Assembly: GCF_001761325.1 (NCBI RefSeq)
Contig: NZ_CP017478.1
Location: forward strand, 874,001 to 938,000
Origin: Urechidicola croceus
GTDB lineage: Bacteria; Bacteroidota; Bacteroidia; Flavobacteriales; Flavobacteriaceae
Direction of reading: 5' to 3'
DNA: 64,000 nucleotides
Below the pieces are notes generated by a model, which did not search any database, had not been told where the DNA came from, and was given only the letters and a program-made list of their open reading frames with translations. The translations under genes were made by a program, and so were the position numbers. Shown piece by piece: positions 35,160-43,181 of the stretch; position 1 is the stretch's first letter; the number at the start of each line of letters is the position of its first letter.

Positions 35160-35849
35160 TTATAAAAATGCTAAAATTTCAGTCAAAGTCTTTACAGTTT
35201 TATAACCCTCATGTTCATCATGGCTATCAACTTCTTCATGAACCCAAGTTGTATGATATGGCACATGAATTGCTTCTGAACCAAGGTTTATTAATGGTAA
35301 TACATCCGATTTTAAGGAATTTCCAATCATTAAAAACTCTGAAGGCTTTACATCAAGAAATTCAATCAACCTTTTATAATTTTGAACTTTCTTATCACTC
35401 AAAACCTCAATATGGTCAAAGTGATTCATTAAACCCGATTTCTGAAGTTTTCTTTCTTGATCTAACAAATCTCCTTTAGTAGCCAAAATTAATTTATATT
35501 TCGGACTTAAAGCTGTCAAAACTTCTTCTACTCCGTCTAAAAGTTCAATTTTTTTGGTTATCATAGATTTTCCAAAATCAAGTATTTTTTCTATTTCTAG
35601 TGCTGTTATTTTATTGTTTGATAATTCAATTGCCGACTCAACCATTGACAAAACAAAGCCTTTTACTCCATAACCATACAATTCAAGATTATCCATTTCC
35701 TTTTTAAACAATTCTTGATTAATGGTGTTTTCAGTTTCATAAGCCGATAATAGTTTGGCAAAATTATGCTCAACTTCTCTAAAGTATGGTTCATTGACCC
35801 ATAACGTATCATCAGCATCAAAAGCTATTACTTTAATATTTTTATACAT
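35160..35849 (-). CDS. HAD-family hydrolase
   Basis: 229 residues. Motif I is AFDADDTLW (nucleophile Asp), motif II is LILATKGD, motif III is the Lys in KKVQNYKRL, and motif IV is MIGNSLKSDVLPLINLG. The cap is helical, as in phosphoglycolate phosphatase-like enzymes. Phosphatase activity is likely, on an unknown substrate. Confidence 0.9.
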   Translation of the reverse strand: MYKNIKVIAFDADDTLWVNEPYFREVEHNFAKLLSAYETENTINQELFKKEMDNLELYGYGVKGFVLSMVESAIELSNNKITALEIEKILDFGKSMITKKIELLDGVEEVLTALSPKYKLILATKGDLLDQERKLQKSGLMNHFDHIEVLSDKKVQNYKRLIEFLDVKPSEFLMIGNSLKSDVLPLINLGSEAIHVPYHTTWVHEEVDSHDEHEGYKTVKTLTEILAFL

Positions 35850-35907
35850 TTTATAATTATTTATTTATCAAAAGTAAAGTTTGTTACAATAAAAACATAA
35901 AAATTAT

Positions 35908-35937
35908 TTGTTCAGATAAAAAATATTCATACATTTG
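35908..35937 (+). promoter_or_regulatory. Strong consensus promoter in the gene-poor stretch
   Basis: TTG at 35908-35910, a 19-base spacer, TACATTTG at 35930-35937. This exact match to the Bacteroidota consensus points toward the short ORF at 35947 and the attenuator-like element behind it. Confidence 0.7.
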
Positions 35938-35946
35938 AATTATTAA

Positions 35947-36099
35947 ATGACAATAATGCAAGACTTTATCTCAAATATCATCACTTTTTCAGCCGCAATT
36001 ATTCGTAATCTGTGGTTTGGGTTTTGTATGCATAATAAGGTCCAAAAACAATATATCTACATAGATAAAAGCACCAGTCATTTTTTTAAGAGACAATAA
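35947..36099 (+). CDS. Short ORF of 50 codons, possible leader peptide
   Basis: It opens 10 bases after a consensus promoter and reads MTIMQDFISNIITFSA..., then RNLWFGFCMHNKV, and ends HFFKRQ. Codons 41-43 lie on the segment AAAAGCACC (36067-36075), which could pair with the downstream terminator. No homology is recognised. It is either a real small membrane-leaning peptide, a leader peptide, or chance within a small RNA. Confidence 0.4.
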   Translation: MTIMQDFISNIITFSAAIIRNLWFGFCMHNKVQKQYIYIDKSTSHFFKRQ

Positions 36100-36157
36100 A
36101 CCAAGAATTAACCAATATTAATCAAAAGGTGCTTTTAAAAAAAAGCACCTTTTTTTA
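36067..36157 (+). promoter_or_regulatory. Attenuator-like element with alternative pairing
   Basis: The terminator stem AAAGGTGCTTTT (36125-36136) pairs perfectly with AAAAGCACCTTT (36141-36152), followed by T8. An upstream AAAAGCACC (36067-36075) can pair instead with GGTGCTTTT (36128-36136) over 9 bases, which would break the terminator. That is the layout of a transcription attenuator. The next gene after it starts at 36202. Confidence 0.6.
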
Positions 36158-36201
36158 TTTTAAATATATATCCAACCTATTAATTACTAAAATTTAAACT
36201 T

Positions 36202-36312
36202 ATGAAAACAATGAAATCCAATATCGTCAATAACTTTAAAGCTATTAAACAACAAATCAAATTCTATTTTATAAAAAGCAATGTCGAACCCATACCTTTT
36301 TTAAATCCGTAA
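36202..36312 (+). CDS. Small ORF of 36 codons
   Basis: It begins MKTMKSNIVNNFKAIKQQI and ends VEPIPFLNP. It is basic, with no membrane segment. It lies 45 bases after the attenuator-like terminator and 4 bases before the next gene, so the two may be co-translated. No family is recognised. Confidence 0.45.
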   Translation: MKTMKSNIVNNFKAIKQQIKFYFIKSNVEPIPFLNP

Positions 36313-36316
36313 TGTT

Positions 36317-36676
36317 ATGAAAAAAATTATTAGTCCAAATGTAAAAACTGCTGCTCAATTCACTGTTAGTGTTGACCAAGTCAATGACAACAGAGCTCTC
36401 CTACCTATTGTATTATATGAGAAAATGGAAGGTTTTATTTTGAATTCTGTTCATTCATTTCAAAATAAAATTTTATCTGAACCATCACTTTATAAATTAA
36501 ACATTCTCAAAAATGCATTTTTGAATGATCAATTACAACTCAAAAGTTGTGTCAAAAAATTAAATGAACAAGAACTTCAACTTTCGGTCGAAGTATATAA
36601 AGAACTAGATGATTTAAAAGATACTGTATGTAATGCTCTTTTTAGTTTTGAACTTAAAAAAGACAGTGTTGAATAA
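36317..36676 (+). CDS. Unrecognised 119-residue protein
   Basis: It is mixed helical with no signal peptide. Segments visible are ISPNVKTAAQFTVSVDQVN, LPIVLYEKMEGFILN, ILKNAFLNDQLQLKSCVKKL and LSVEVYKELDDLKDT. I do not recognise it. It stands alone after the attenuator-like element and the 36-codon ORF and is followed by a strong hairpin at 36819. Codon use looks like its neighbours. Confidence 0.6.
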   Translation: MKKIISPNVKTAAQFTVSVDQVNDNRALLPIVLYEKMEGFILNSVHSFQNKILSEPSLYKLNILKNAFLNDQLQLKSCVKKLNEQELQLSVEVYKELDDLKDTVCNALFSFELKKDSVE

Positions 36677-36818
36677 ATCAATAAAAAAACAAAGGGAAAT
36701 TACTCTTTAATAATAGGTGTTTTCACTATTGTATAAACATTAAAAAGATAAGACCTTTAACAAATAAATTAATGAAAAAATCATTGATTATTTGTGGGGG
36801 ATATATCAATGAAAAATG

Positions 36819-36855
36819 AAACCGGTTTCTAGAATTTTAGAAACCGGTTTTATTT
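36819..36855. terminator. Strong hairpin between the 119-residue gene and manA
   Basis: Thirteen perfect base pairs between AAACCGGTTTCTA (36819-36831) and TAGAAACCGGTTT (36838-36850), with a 6-base loop. A short T-rich tail follows. It probably serves both convergent transcripts. Confidence 0.85.
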
Positions 36856-36880
36856 AATCTAATTTTCAAAAAATTTAAAT

Positions 36881-37861
36881 TTATTTAATATAAACTTCCA
36901 ACAATTCTGCTTGATTTTGGGAGGAAATTTTAAACTTCTTCAAAGTTGCTGGAATTAACACTGTTTCTCCTTCTTTTAAATTTAAAGTTTCACTTACGTC
37001 ATATTGCAATTCAACTTCACCCTCTACACACAAATAAATTACAAATGAATCTTTATCATTATGATTTACATTAACTTCACCTAAAATTGGCAATACATTA
37101 GTTGTAAAATATGGACATGTAACTATTGTTGATGATTCATTTTGAATTTTAGTGTATGCTGTATTATATTTTTCTTGAGCCTTATAGTCTATAGCATCTA
37201 TTGCCTCTTCGGTATGTAATTCACGCTCATTTCCTTGGTTATCTACTCTATCCCAGTCATAGATACGATATGTAATATCTGAAGTTTGTTGAATCTCAGC
37301 CAACATTACTCCTGCTCCAATAGCATGAACTCTACCTGTTGGGATAAAATATACATCTCCTTTTTTTACTTCATCAAAATTTAAAATATCAACTAAAGAT
37401 TTATTTTCTAAATTTTTCAAATACTCTTCTGGAGTTACATCTTCTTTAAAACCTACAATAAGATTTGCTTTTTCATCGGCTTGCATTACATACCACATTT
37501 CAGTTTTTCCAAATGAATTATGACGTTTTTTTGCTAAATCATCATGTGGATGTAATTGAATACTTAACGCAGTTTTTGCATCAATAAATTTAATTAATAA
37601 TGGAAATTTATCTCCAAAATGGTTATAAATTTTATTCCCTACTAATTCACCTTTAAATGTTGCTATTAATTCCTTTAAATTTTGACCTTTTAATTCTCCA
37701 TTTGAAACTATTGAAGTATCCCCTTCAACATCTGATATTTCCCAACTCTCACCTATATCATTTCTTTCAGATTTTTTATTTAAAATTTGCACTAATTTTT
37801 CTCCTCCCCATATTTTATCTTTTAAAATTGGTTCAAATTTAATTGGGTAATTTAATTTCAT
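36881..37861 (-). CDS. manA: Type I mannose-6-phosphate isomerase
   Basis: 326 residues, cupin fold. Zinc ligands are in SIQLHPHDD, GKTEMWYVM and GRVHAIGAG. The start PIKFEPILKDKIWGG is characteristic. It interconverts fructose-6-phosphate and mannose-6-phosphate for GDP-mannose and sugar use. The length fits the short bacterial form. It is the last gene of idi-queD-bcp-manA, and its start overlaps the bcp 3' end by 23 bases. Confidence 0.93.
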   Translation of the reverse strand: MKLNYPIKFEPILKDKIWGGEKLVQILNKKSERNDIGESWEISDVEGDTSIVSNGELKGQNLKELIATFKGELVGNKIYNHFGDKFPLLIKFIDAKTALSIQLHPHDDLAKKRHNSFGKTEMWYVMQADEKANLIVGFKEDVTPEEYLKNLENKSLVDILNFDEVKKGDVYFIPTGRVHAIGAGVMLAEIQQTSDITYRIYDWDRVDNQGNERELHTEEAIDAIDYKAQEKYNTAYTKIQNESSTIVTCPYFTTNVLPILGEVNVNHNDKDSFVIYLCVEGEVELQYDVSETLNLKEGETVLIPATLKKFKISSQNQAELLEVYIK

Positions 37862-38327
37862 TGTGTTGTGTTTTTAATAAATTTAGTGATTGTTCTATAT
37901 GTTTTTCAGTTCCAAACTGATTTTTAAAACTTAATTGTACAATGCCTTTTTCATCGATAACATATGTCATTCTTCCTGGCAATAAACCATAAACACTTTT
38001 TGGAACTCCAAATTGTTTTCGGACTCTACCTTTAGTGTCTGACAATAAAGTATAGGGAAGTTTATACTTTTCAGCAAATTTTTGATGTGATTTTAAACTA
38101 TCGGAACTTATTCCGATTACTTCTGCTCCAAGGTTTTTGAAATCATCATATTGATCTCTAAAACTACAAGCTTCTCGAACACATCCGGGTGTAAAATCCT
38201 TTGGATAAAAGAATAATACTATTTTCTTTCGTCCTATCAAGTTTTTAATTAAAAATTCTTTACCATTTTGATCGGTTAGTGCGAAAAGTGGAATTTCATC
38301 TCCTACTCTAATAATTTTTTGACTCAT
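37839..38327 (-). CDS. bcp: Bcp/PrxQ-type peroxiredoxin
   Basis: 162 residues from ATG 38327. A TTG at 38336 would add three residues. The peroxidatic Cys is in PKDFTPGCVREACSFRD, and the second Cys five residues on is the usual PrxQ resolving Cys. It reduces hydrogen peroxide and organic peroxides using thioredoxin. It sits in an isoprenoid/pterin/mannose operon and not with the other peroxidases. Confidence 0.93.
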   Translation of the reverse strand: MSQKIIRVGDEIPLFALTDQNGKEFLIKNLIGRKKIVLFFYPKDFTPGCVREACSFRDQYDDFKNLGAEVIGISSDSLKSHQKFAEKYKLPYTLLSDTKGRVRKQFGVPKSVYGLLPGRMTYVIDEKGIVQLSFKNQFGTEKHIEQSLNLLKTQHNEIKLPN

Positions 38328-38338
38328 ATTTAGCAATT

Positions 38339-38752
38339 TTAATCTCCTTTATACACAACAAAATTTCGTGGTGTTTCATAAAGAGTAACTATGAGGTCTA
38401 GGTTGATTTCAATTTTTTTTCTTAATTTTTGCCATATTACGACTGCAATATTCTCGGCGGTAGGGTTTAATACTTTAAATTCTTCAACTTCTTCGTTTAA
38501 GTTTTTATGATCGAATTTTTCTTCAATTTCAACTTCTATTATGTCTTTTAAAATTTTCATGTCCATCACAAAACCAGTTTCAGGATTGACTTCACCTTTA
38601 ACAGCAACAATCAACTCATAGTTATGACCATGATAATGTGGGTTTGAACATTTACCAAAAACTGTTGCATTTCTCTCGTCACTCCACTCTCCATTATATA
38701 ATCTATGTGCTGCATTAAAATGAGCTTTACGATGTACAGTTACTATAGGCAT
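38339..38752 (-). CDS. queD: 6-carboxy-tetrahydropterin synthase / 6-pyruvoyl-tetrahydropterin synthase family
   Basis: 137 residues of the T-fold. Zinc His residues are in KAHFNAAHR and HYHGHNYEL. The catalytic Cys is in FGKCSNPH, the Asp-His pair is in DHKNLN and the Glu in YETPRNFV. QueD makes 6-carboxytetrahydropterin for queuosine tRNA modification. It is the second gene of a tight four-gene operon (4-base gap from idi). Confidence 0.9.
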   Translation of the reverse strand: MPIVTVHRKAHFNAAHRLYNGEWSDERNATVFGKCSNPHYHGHNYELIVAVKGEVNPETGFVMDMKILKDIIEVEIEEKFDHKNLNEEVEEFKVLNPTAENIAVVIWQKLRKKIEINLDLIVTLYETPRNFVVYKGD

Positions 38753-38756
38753 TTAT

Positions 38757-39272
38757 TTACTTTATAAAGTTATAATATTTTTCGAATATAATTTGAAACC
38801 AAGCAGTATATTTTTTTGGATTAAGCTCCATATCAACTTTGACTTCTTCTAATGTCATCCACTTATAACTCTCTACCTCACTAGAATTTATATTTGGATT
38901 TTGATTATAACTCCCAACCATAACATGATCTAATTCATGTTCAGTCAACCCATTGTCAAAAGGTGCTTTATAAATAAACGAAAAAACTTCTTCTAACTCG
39001 CATACAAATCCCATTTCTTCTTGAAGTCTTCTTTTTCCTGCTACAATATTTGTTTCACCTTCACGCTGATGGCTGCAACAAGTATTTGTCCATAATAAAG
39101 GTGAATGGTATTTATCTTTAGCTCTCTGCTGAAGCATTAACTCACCTTTTTTATTGAAAACAAAAACTGAAAATGCTCTATGTAAAAGAGCTTTTTCATG
39201 TGCTTCCATTTTGGGCATTAAACCAATTTGCTCATCATTTTCATTTACTAAAATTACTTGTTCTTCTGTCAT
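38757..39272 (-). CDS. idi: Type 1 isopentenyl-diphosphate delta-isomerase
   Basis: 171 residues, Nudix fold. The catalytic Cys is in WTNTCCSHQREGE, the Glu in the GFVCELEEVF and LTEHELDHV region, and the Nudix element in RRLQEEMGF. It converts IPP and DMAPP for isoprenoid synthesis. It is first in the operon, with a consensus promoter just upstream. Confidence 0.93.
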   Translation of the reverse strand: MTEEQVILVNENDEQIGLMPKMEAHEKALLHRAFSVFVFNKKGELMLQQRAKDKYHSPLLWTNTCCSHQREGETNIVAGKRRLQEEMGFVCELEEVFSFIYKAPFDNGLTEHELDHVMVGSYNQNPNINSSEVESYKWMTLEEVKVDMELNPKKYTAWFQIIFEKYYNFIK

Positions 39273-39288
39273 AAAAATATAATAGATG

Positions 39289-39320
39289 CAAATTTAACAT
39301 TATTGTGCTGAATTTTACAA
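39289..39320 (-). promoter_or_regulatory. Promoter of the idi-queD-bcp-manA operon
   Basis: Minus strand TAAATTTG at 39289-39296 and TTG at 39318-39320, 21-base spacer, 17 bases before the idi start. Confidence 0.65.
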
Positions 39321-39393
39321 TATTTAATTATATTAGCTTTAAACAATTAATCGAGGTCAAAATTTACTTGACAATTAATCAAAAAAAATTATT

Positions 39394-39922
39394 ATGAAAA
39401 AATTAAAGTATGTTTCAATTTTATGCCTTTTATTTATCTCTGCTTGTTCAGATCCAGATGAAGATAATATTATCGATTCGGCTACTCAATCAGAAATATT
39501 AGGCACTTGGACTATGACTGAGTTTTACACAAATAATGGAAGAACCATTACTGATGTTCAAGGAACTGAATTAACCACAAATTTTGTGTCGGAAGGTCAA
39601 GATTTTGAAACAACCGTGACATTTACTGAAAACCCAAATGAAGTTACATCAGAAGGTGGATATACCACAATATTAACTTCTACCGTATTAGGGCAATCTT
39701 TAACTCAAGAAGTGCCAACTCCTAGTTCTGGGGTTACTGGTACTTGGTCTTTAAATAATGGAATTTTAGCAATATCTAATGCTGCTGGAACTGGAAATTA
39801 TGAAATTATTGAGTTATCTTAATTCGACTTTAAAAATGAGAGTTGAAATTGATGAAAATGTTGATGTTAATGGCGATTCAGTCCAAACAGAAGCAACTTA
39901 TTTTATTTCCTTAATAAAGTAA
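39394..39922 (+). pseudogene. Lipocalin-like lipoprotein with a C-terminal frameshift
   Basis: The intact reading covers 142 residues to TAA at 39820. The lipobox is FISAC, and LGTWTMTEFYTNNG is lipocalin-like. Right after the stop, the +1 frame (39824-39922) continues with STLKMRVEIDENVDV, then TEATYFISLIK and a stop. That is the usual closing strand pattern of such lipoproteins. Removing one T near 39819-39820 would join the two parts. It is either a real frameshift or a sequencing error. The truncated protein may still fold partly. Confidence 0.65.
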
Positions 39923-39946
39923 CATAATTAAAAAATCATAAAAAAA

Positions 39947-39977
39947 AACCGTTTGATTATTCAAACGGTTTTTTTTT
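39947..39977 (+). terminator. Terminator after the frameshifted lipoprotein
   Basis: AACCGTTTGA and TCAAACGGTT arms, 4-base loop, T tract. It lies just after the downstream stop at 39922, not after the early stop, which supports the longer original gene. Confidence 0.92.
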
Positions 39978-40056
39978 ATGATTAACTAATAAATTTGATT
40001 TACTACATATCTTTTATCTTTGTCATTCAAAAAAAATTATTGAACAAGTTTTATTT

Positions 40057-40743
40057 ATGAAAAATTTGAAATTACTACTTCTTTTATCCTTTACTTCTTT
40101 AATTATTAGTTGTGATAACAAACCAAAAAAAACACCTATTCAAAAATTAGAGAAAACTGAAATAAAAAAAGCAGAAATTATTGAAAAAAGATGGGATAGT
40201 TTAAATCAAAATAATGTAGAAGATTTTTTTACAGAATATGCCAAAAACAATAAGGAAACTATGGTTCGTATCAAAACAAAATTTGGTGATATAAAAATTA
40301 AACTTTATAACGATACTCCAATTCACAGAGCTAATTTTGTTTTTCTAACCAAAATTAATTATTTTGATACAACTGTATTTTATAGAATCGCAAAAGATTT
40401 TGTTATTCAAGGAGGAAATTCAGACAATTTAGAAACTTCAAAACAACGATACGAATATGGTAACTATCTATTGCCTCAAGAGTTTCGATCAAATAGAAAA
40501 CATAAATATGGTGCAGTTGCTGCAGCAAGAGATTATGATAACAATCCAGACAAAGATTCAAGTCCATTTGAATTTTATATCATTCAAAGTAAAAGAGGTG
40601 GGCATCATTTAAATAATGAACATACTGTATTTGGCGAAGTAATTTCAGGTTTTTCAACAATTGATAAAATTGCGCAATTAGAGACAGGTCCTGACGAATG
40701 GCCAAAAGAAGATGTGTATATGAAAGTTGAAATAATAAATTGA
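40057..40743 (+). CDS. Cyclophilin-type prolyl isomerase lipoprotein
   Basis: 228 residues. The lipobox is LIISC, followed by a Lys-rich linker (about 22-70). The cyclophilin domain (about 75-228) has FVFLTKINYFDTTVFYRIAKDF, quoted in part as FYRIAKDFVIQGG, and HHLNNEHTVFGEVISG. It probably assists folding in the periplasm, anchored to a membrane. Some active-site positions differ from classic cyclophilins (SPFEFYII in place of GSQFFI), so activity may be reduced. Confidence 0.9.
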   Translation: MKNLKLLLLLSFTSLIISCDNKPKKTPIQKLEKTEIKKAEIIEKRWDSLNQNNVEDFFTEYAKNNKETMVRIKTKFGDIKIKLYNDTPIHRANFVFLTKINYFDTTVFYRIAKDFVIQGGNSDNLETSKQRYEYGNYLLPQEFRSNRKHKYGAVAAARDYDNNPDKDSSPFEFYIIQSKRGGHHLNNEHTVFGEVISGFSTIDKIAQLETGPDEWPKEDVYMKVEIIN

Positions 40744-40769
40744 TAATTGCATATAGAACGGTATATTTG
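40740..40769 (+). promoter_or_regulatory. prfC promoter
   Basis: TTG at 40740-40742, 19-base spacer, TATATTTG at 40762-40769, an exact consensus match overlapping the stop region of the upstream gene. Confidence 0.78.
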
Positions 40770-40792
40770 CACCCGATTTAAAATTAATAAAA

Positions 40793-42382
40793 ATGTCTTT
40801 TTTAAAAGAATTACAACGCAGACGAACTTTTGGTATTATTTCTCATCCAGATGCTGGTAAAACAACACTTACAGAAAAATTACTATTATTTGGTGGTGCT
40901 ATTCAAGAAGCTGGAGCTGTAAAAAATAACAAAATTAAAAAAGGTGCAACTTCCGATTTTATGGAAATTGAACGTCAGCGTGGAATTTCTGTGGCTACAT
41001 CAGTACTTGCTTTCATTTATAAAGACAAAAAAATAAATATTCTTGATACTCCTGGGCATAAGGATTTTGCAGAAGATACTTTTAGAACCTTAACTGCAGT
41101 TGATAGTGTTATTGTTGTTATTGATGTTGCCAAAGGTGTTGAGGAACAAACTGAAAAATTAGTTCAAGTTTGTAGAATGCGAAAAATTCCAATTATTGTA
41201 TTTATCAATAAATTAGATCGTGAAGGAAAAGATGCTTTTGATTTATTAGATGAAGTAGAACAAAAACTAGGACTTAGAGTTACTCCATTAAGTTTTCCTA
41301 TTGGAATGGGATATGATTTTAAAGGAATTTATAATATTTGGGAAAAAAAATTAAATATTTTTTCTGCAGATAAAAAGCAAACTGTTTCAAAAGGTATTGA
41401 ATTTAGTGATTTAGAAGATCCTGAATTAGATAAAGTCATTGGTGAAAAATCAGCAAATACATTAAGAGAAGAACTTGAATTAATTTATGAAGTATATCCT
41501 TCGTTTGACAAAAGCGAATATCTAAAAGGTGATTTACAACCCGTATTTTTTGGTTCAGCTTTAAATAATTTTGGTGTAAAAGAATTACTAGATTGTTTTA
41601 CTGAAATTGCCCCTACTCCACAACCGAAAAAAGCAGAAGAAAGGTTAGTTGATTCTAAGGAAAATAAATTAACTGGGTTTGTATTTAAGATTCATGCAAA
41701 TATGGATCCAAAACATAGAGATAGATTGGCCTTCGTTAAAATAGTTTCTGGAACATTTAAACGTAATGCACCATATTTACACGTAAGAAATAATAAAAAA
41801 CTAAAATTTTCAAGCCCAAATGCTTTTTTTGCAGAGAAAAAAGAAATTGTTGAAGAATCGTTCCCAGGAGATATTGTTGGATTGCACGATACTGGAAATT
41901 TTAAAATTGGAGATACTTTAACAGAAGGAGAAATATTAAACTTTAAGGGTATCCCGAGTTTTTCTCCTGAGCATTTTAGATATGTAAATAATGCTGATCC
42001 GATGAAATCTAAACAATTACAAAAAGGTTTAGAGCAATTAATGGATGAAGGTGTTGCTCAGTTATTTACACTTGAATTAAATGGACGCAAAATTATTGGT
42101 ACAGTTGGAGCACTTCAATATGAAGTAATTCAATATAGATTAGAACACGAATATGGTGCAAAATGTAGTTATGAAAATCTTCCGATGCACAAAGTTTGTT
42201 GGGTACAACCTGAAAACTCAAAAAATGAAGAGTTCAAGGAGTTTAAGAGAGTAAAACAACGGTATTTAGCCAAAGATAAACAAGGACAATTGGTATTTCT
42301 TGCAGATTCTGCTTTTACAATTCAAATGACGCAAAGTAAATACCCAAGTGTAAAATTACATTTTACAAGTGAGTTTGAGTAA
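40793..42382 (+). CDS. prfC: Peptide chain release factor 3
   Basis: 529 residues of the translational GTPase family. G1 is SHPDAGKTTL, G3 is DTPGHKDF, G4 is NKLD. EFPSFSPEHFRYV-type sequence and GALQYEVIQYRL mark RF3. It recycles release factors 1 and 2 from the ribosome using GTP. The length and motifs are normal. It converges on the dipeptidase gene with a 2-base gap. Confidence 0.96.
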   Translation: MSFLKELQRRRTFGIISHPDAGKTTLTEKLLLFGGAIQEAGAVKNNKIKKGATSDFMEIERQRGISVATSVLAFIYKDKKINILDTPGHKDFAEDTFRTLTAVDSVIVVIDVAKGVEEQTEKLVQVCRMRKIPIIVFINKLDREGKDAFDLLDEVEQKLGLRVTPLSFPIGMGYDFKGIYNIWEKKLNIFSADKKQTVSKGIEFSDLEDPELDKVIGEKSANTLREELELIYEVYPSFDKSEYLKGDLQPVFFGSALNNFGVKELLDCFTEIAPTPQPKKAEERLVDSKENKLTGFVFKIHANMDPKHRDRLAFVKIVSGTFKRNAPYLHVRNNKKLKFSSPNAFFAEKKEIVEESFPGDIVGLHDTGNFKIGDTLTEGEILNFKGIPSFSPEHFRYVNNADPMKSKQLQKGLEQLMDEGVAQLFTLELNGRKIIGTVGALQYEVIQYRLEHEYGAKCSYENLPMHKVCWVQPENSKNEEFKEFKRVKQRYLAKDKQGQLVFLADSAFTIQMTQSKYPSVKLHFTSEFE

Positions 42383-42384
42383 AA

Positions 42385-43053
42385 TTACTTAATAACAAAA
42401 TCAAAATATTGGTCTCTAAATGGTTCTCCTCTTAAGGTAAAATGCCACCATTCTTGAGGATAATTTCTAAAACCATTTGCCAACATTATAGTTTGTAAAA
42501 ACTTTCTATTGGCTATTTGTTCGTCTGTAATGTTATTATATTTCACACCTGATTCTTCTCCAAAATAATCATATGAAGTTCCCATATCCAATTCTTGATT
42601 TGTTTTCAAATCAACAACAGTTACATCAATTGTACTACCACTACTATGCCTAGATTTAGTAGCAATATATTGCAATTTAAATAAATCTCTTTTATCTATT
42701 GATGGGTAAAATTGTTCTTTCATTAATGTGTCATTTATATCTCTAGCCCATCTTCGAAAATGATTAACAGCCCTCTGCGGTCTATACGCATCAAAAATTT
42801 TAAGTGACAAACTATCTTTTAATAATTTTTCTTGAACATCTTTTAAAGCCTTTGTGGCCTGTTGAGTTAATATTACTGTTTCAGCCTCATAACCATCAAT
42901 AATTTCTCCAACAAAATTATTTTCTGAACAATACCTTAAATCTATTATAATACTTGGAATTTGATCTTCAACGTAAACAAAGTTTTCTGGCAACTTTAAT
43001 AAACTTACAAACAAGAAAAAACAATAAAAAAAACAATTCAATTTATTTAACAT
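42385..43053 (-). CDS. D-alanyl-D-alanine dipeptidase (VanX/DdpX family)
   Basis: 222 residues. The hydrophobic N-terminus (about 6-20) may be a signal or anchor. Zinc and catalytic motifs are SRHSSGSTIDVT (SxHxxGxxxD) and EWWHF (ExxH), with substrate contact R in FDAYRPQRAV. It hydrolyses D-Ala-D-Ala. In Bacteroidota this is more likely peptidoglycan turnover than vancomycin resistance, because no vanH/vanA partners are present. Confidence 0.92.
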   Translation of the reverse strand: MLNKLNCFFYCFFLFVSLLKLPENFVYVEDQIPSIIIDLRYCSENNFVGEIIDGYEAETVILTQQATKALKDVQEKLLKDSLSLKIFDAYRPQRAVNHFRRWARDINDTLMKEQFYPSIDKRDLFKLQYIATKSRHSSGSTIDVTVVDLKTNQELDMGTSYDYFGEESGVKYNNITDEQIANRKFLQTIMLANGFRNYPQEWWHFTLRGEPFRDQYFDFVIK

Positions 43054-43181
43054 AGAAATCTAAATTATAAAAAAAAAATATAACAATAATATTATAAATT
43101 ATTAGTTATATAAATATAAATCTTCTTCAAAATTATAGCCCTACAACAAAAGGTTTATTTTGCAAGTAAATATCTTGTATA

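Noticed and set aside
36772-36819. 15-codon ORF with a Gly-Gly element
   Set aside because: Too short, no promoter seen, directly before a terminator hairpin. No support beyond a start and stop codon.
42385-43053. Vancomycin resistance locus (VanX)
   Set aside because: The dipeptidase motifs are real, but no VanH, VanA or VanRS genes are nearby. Peptidoglycan turnover is more likely.
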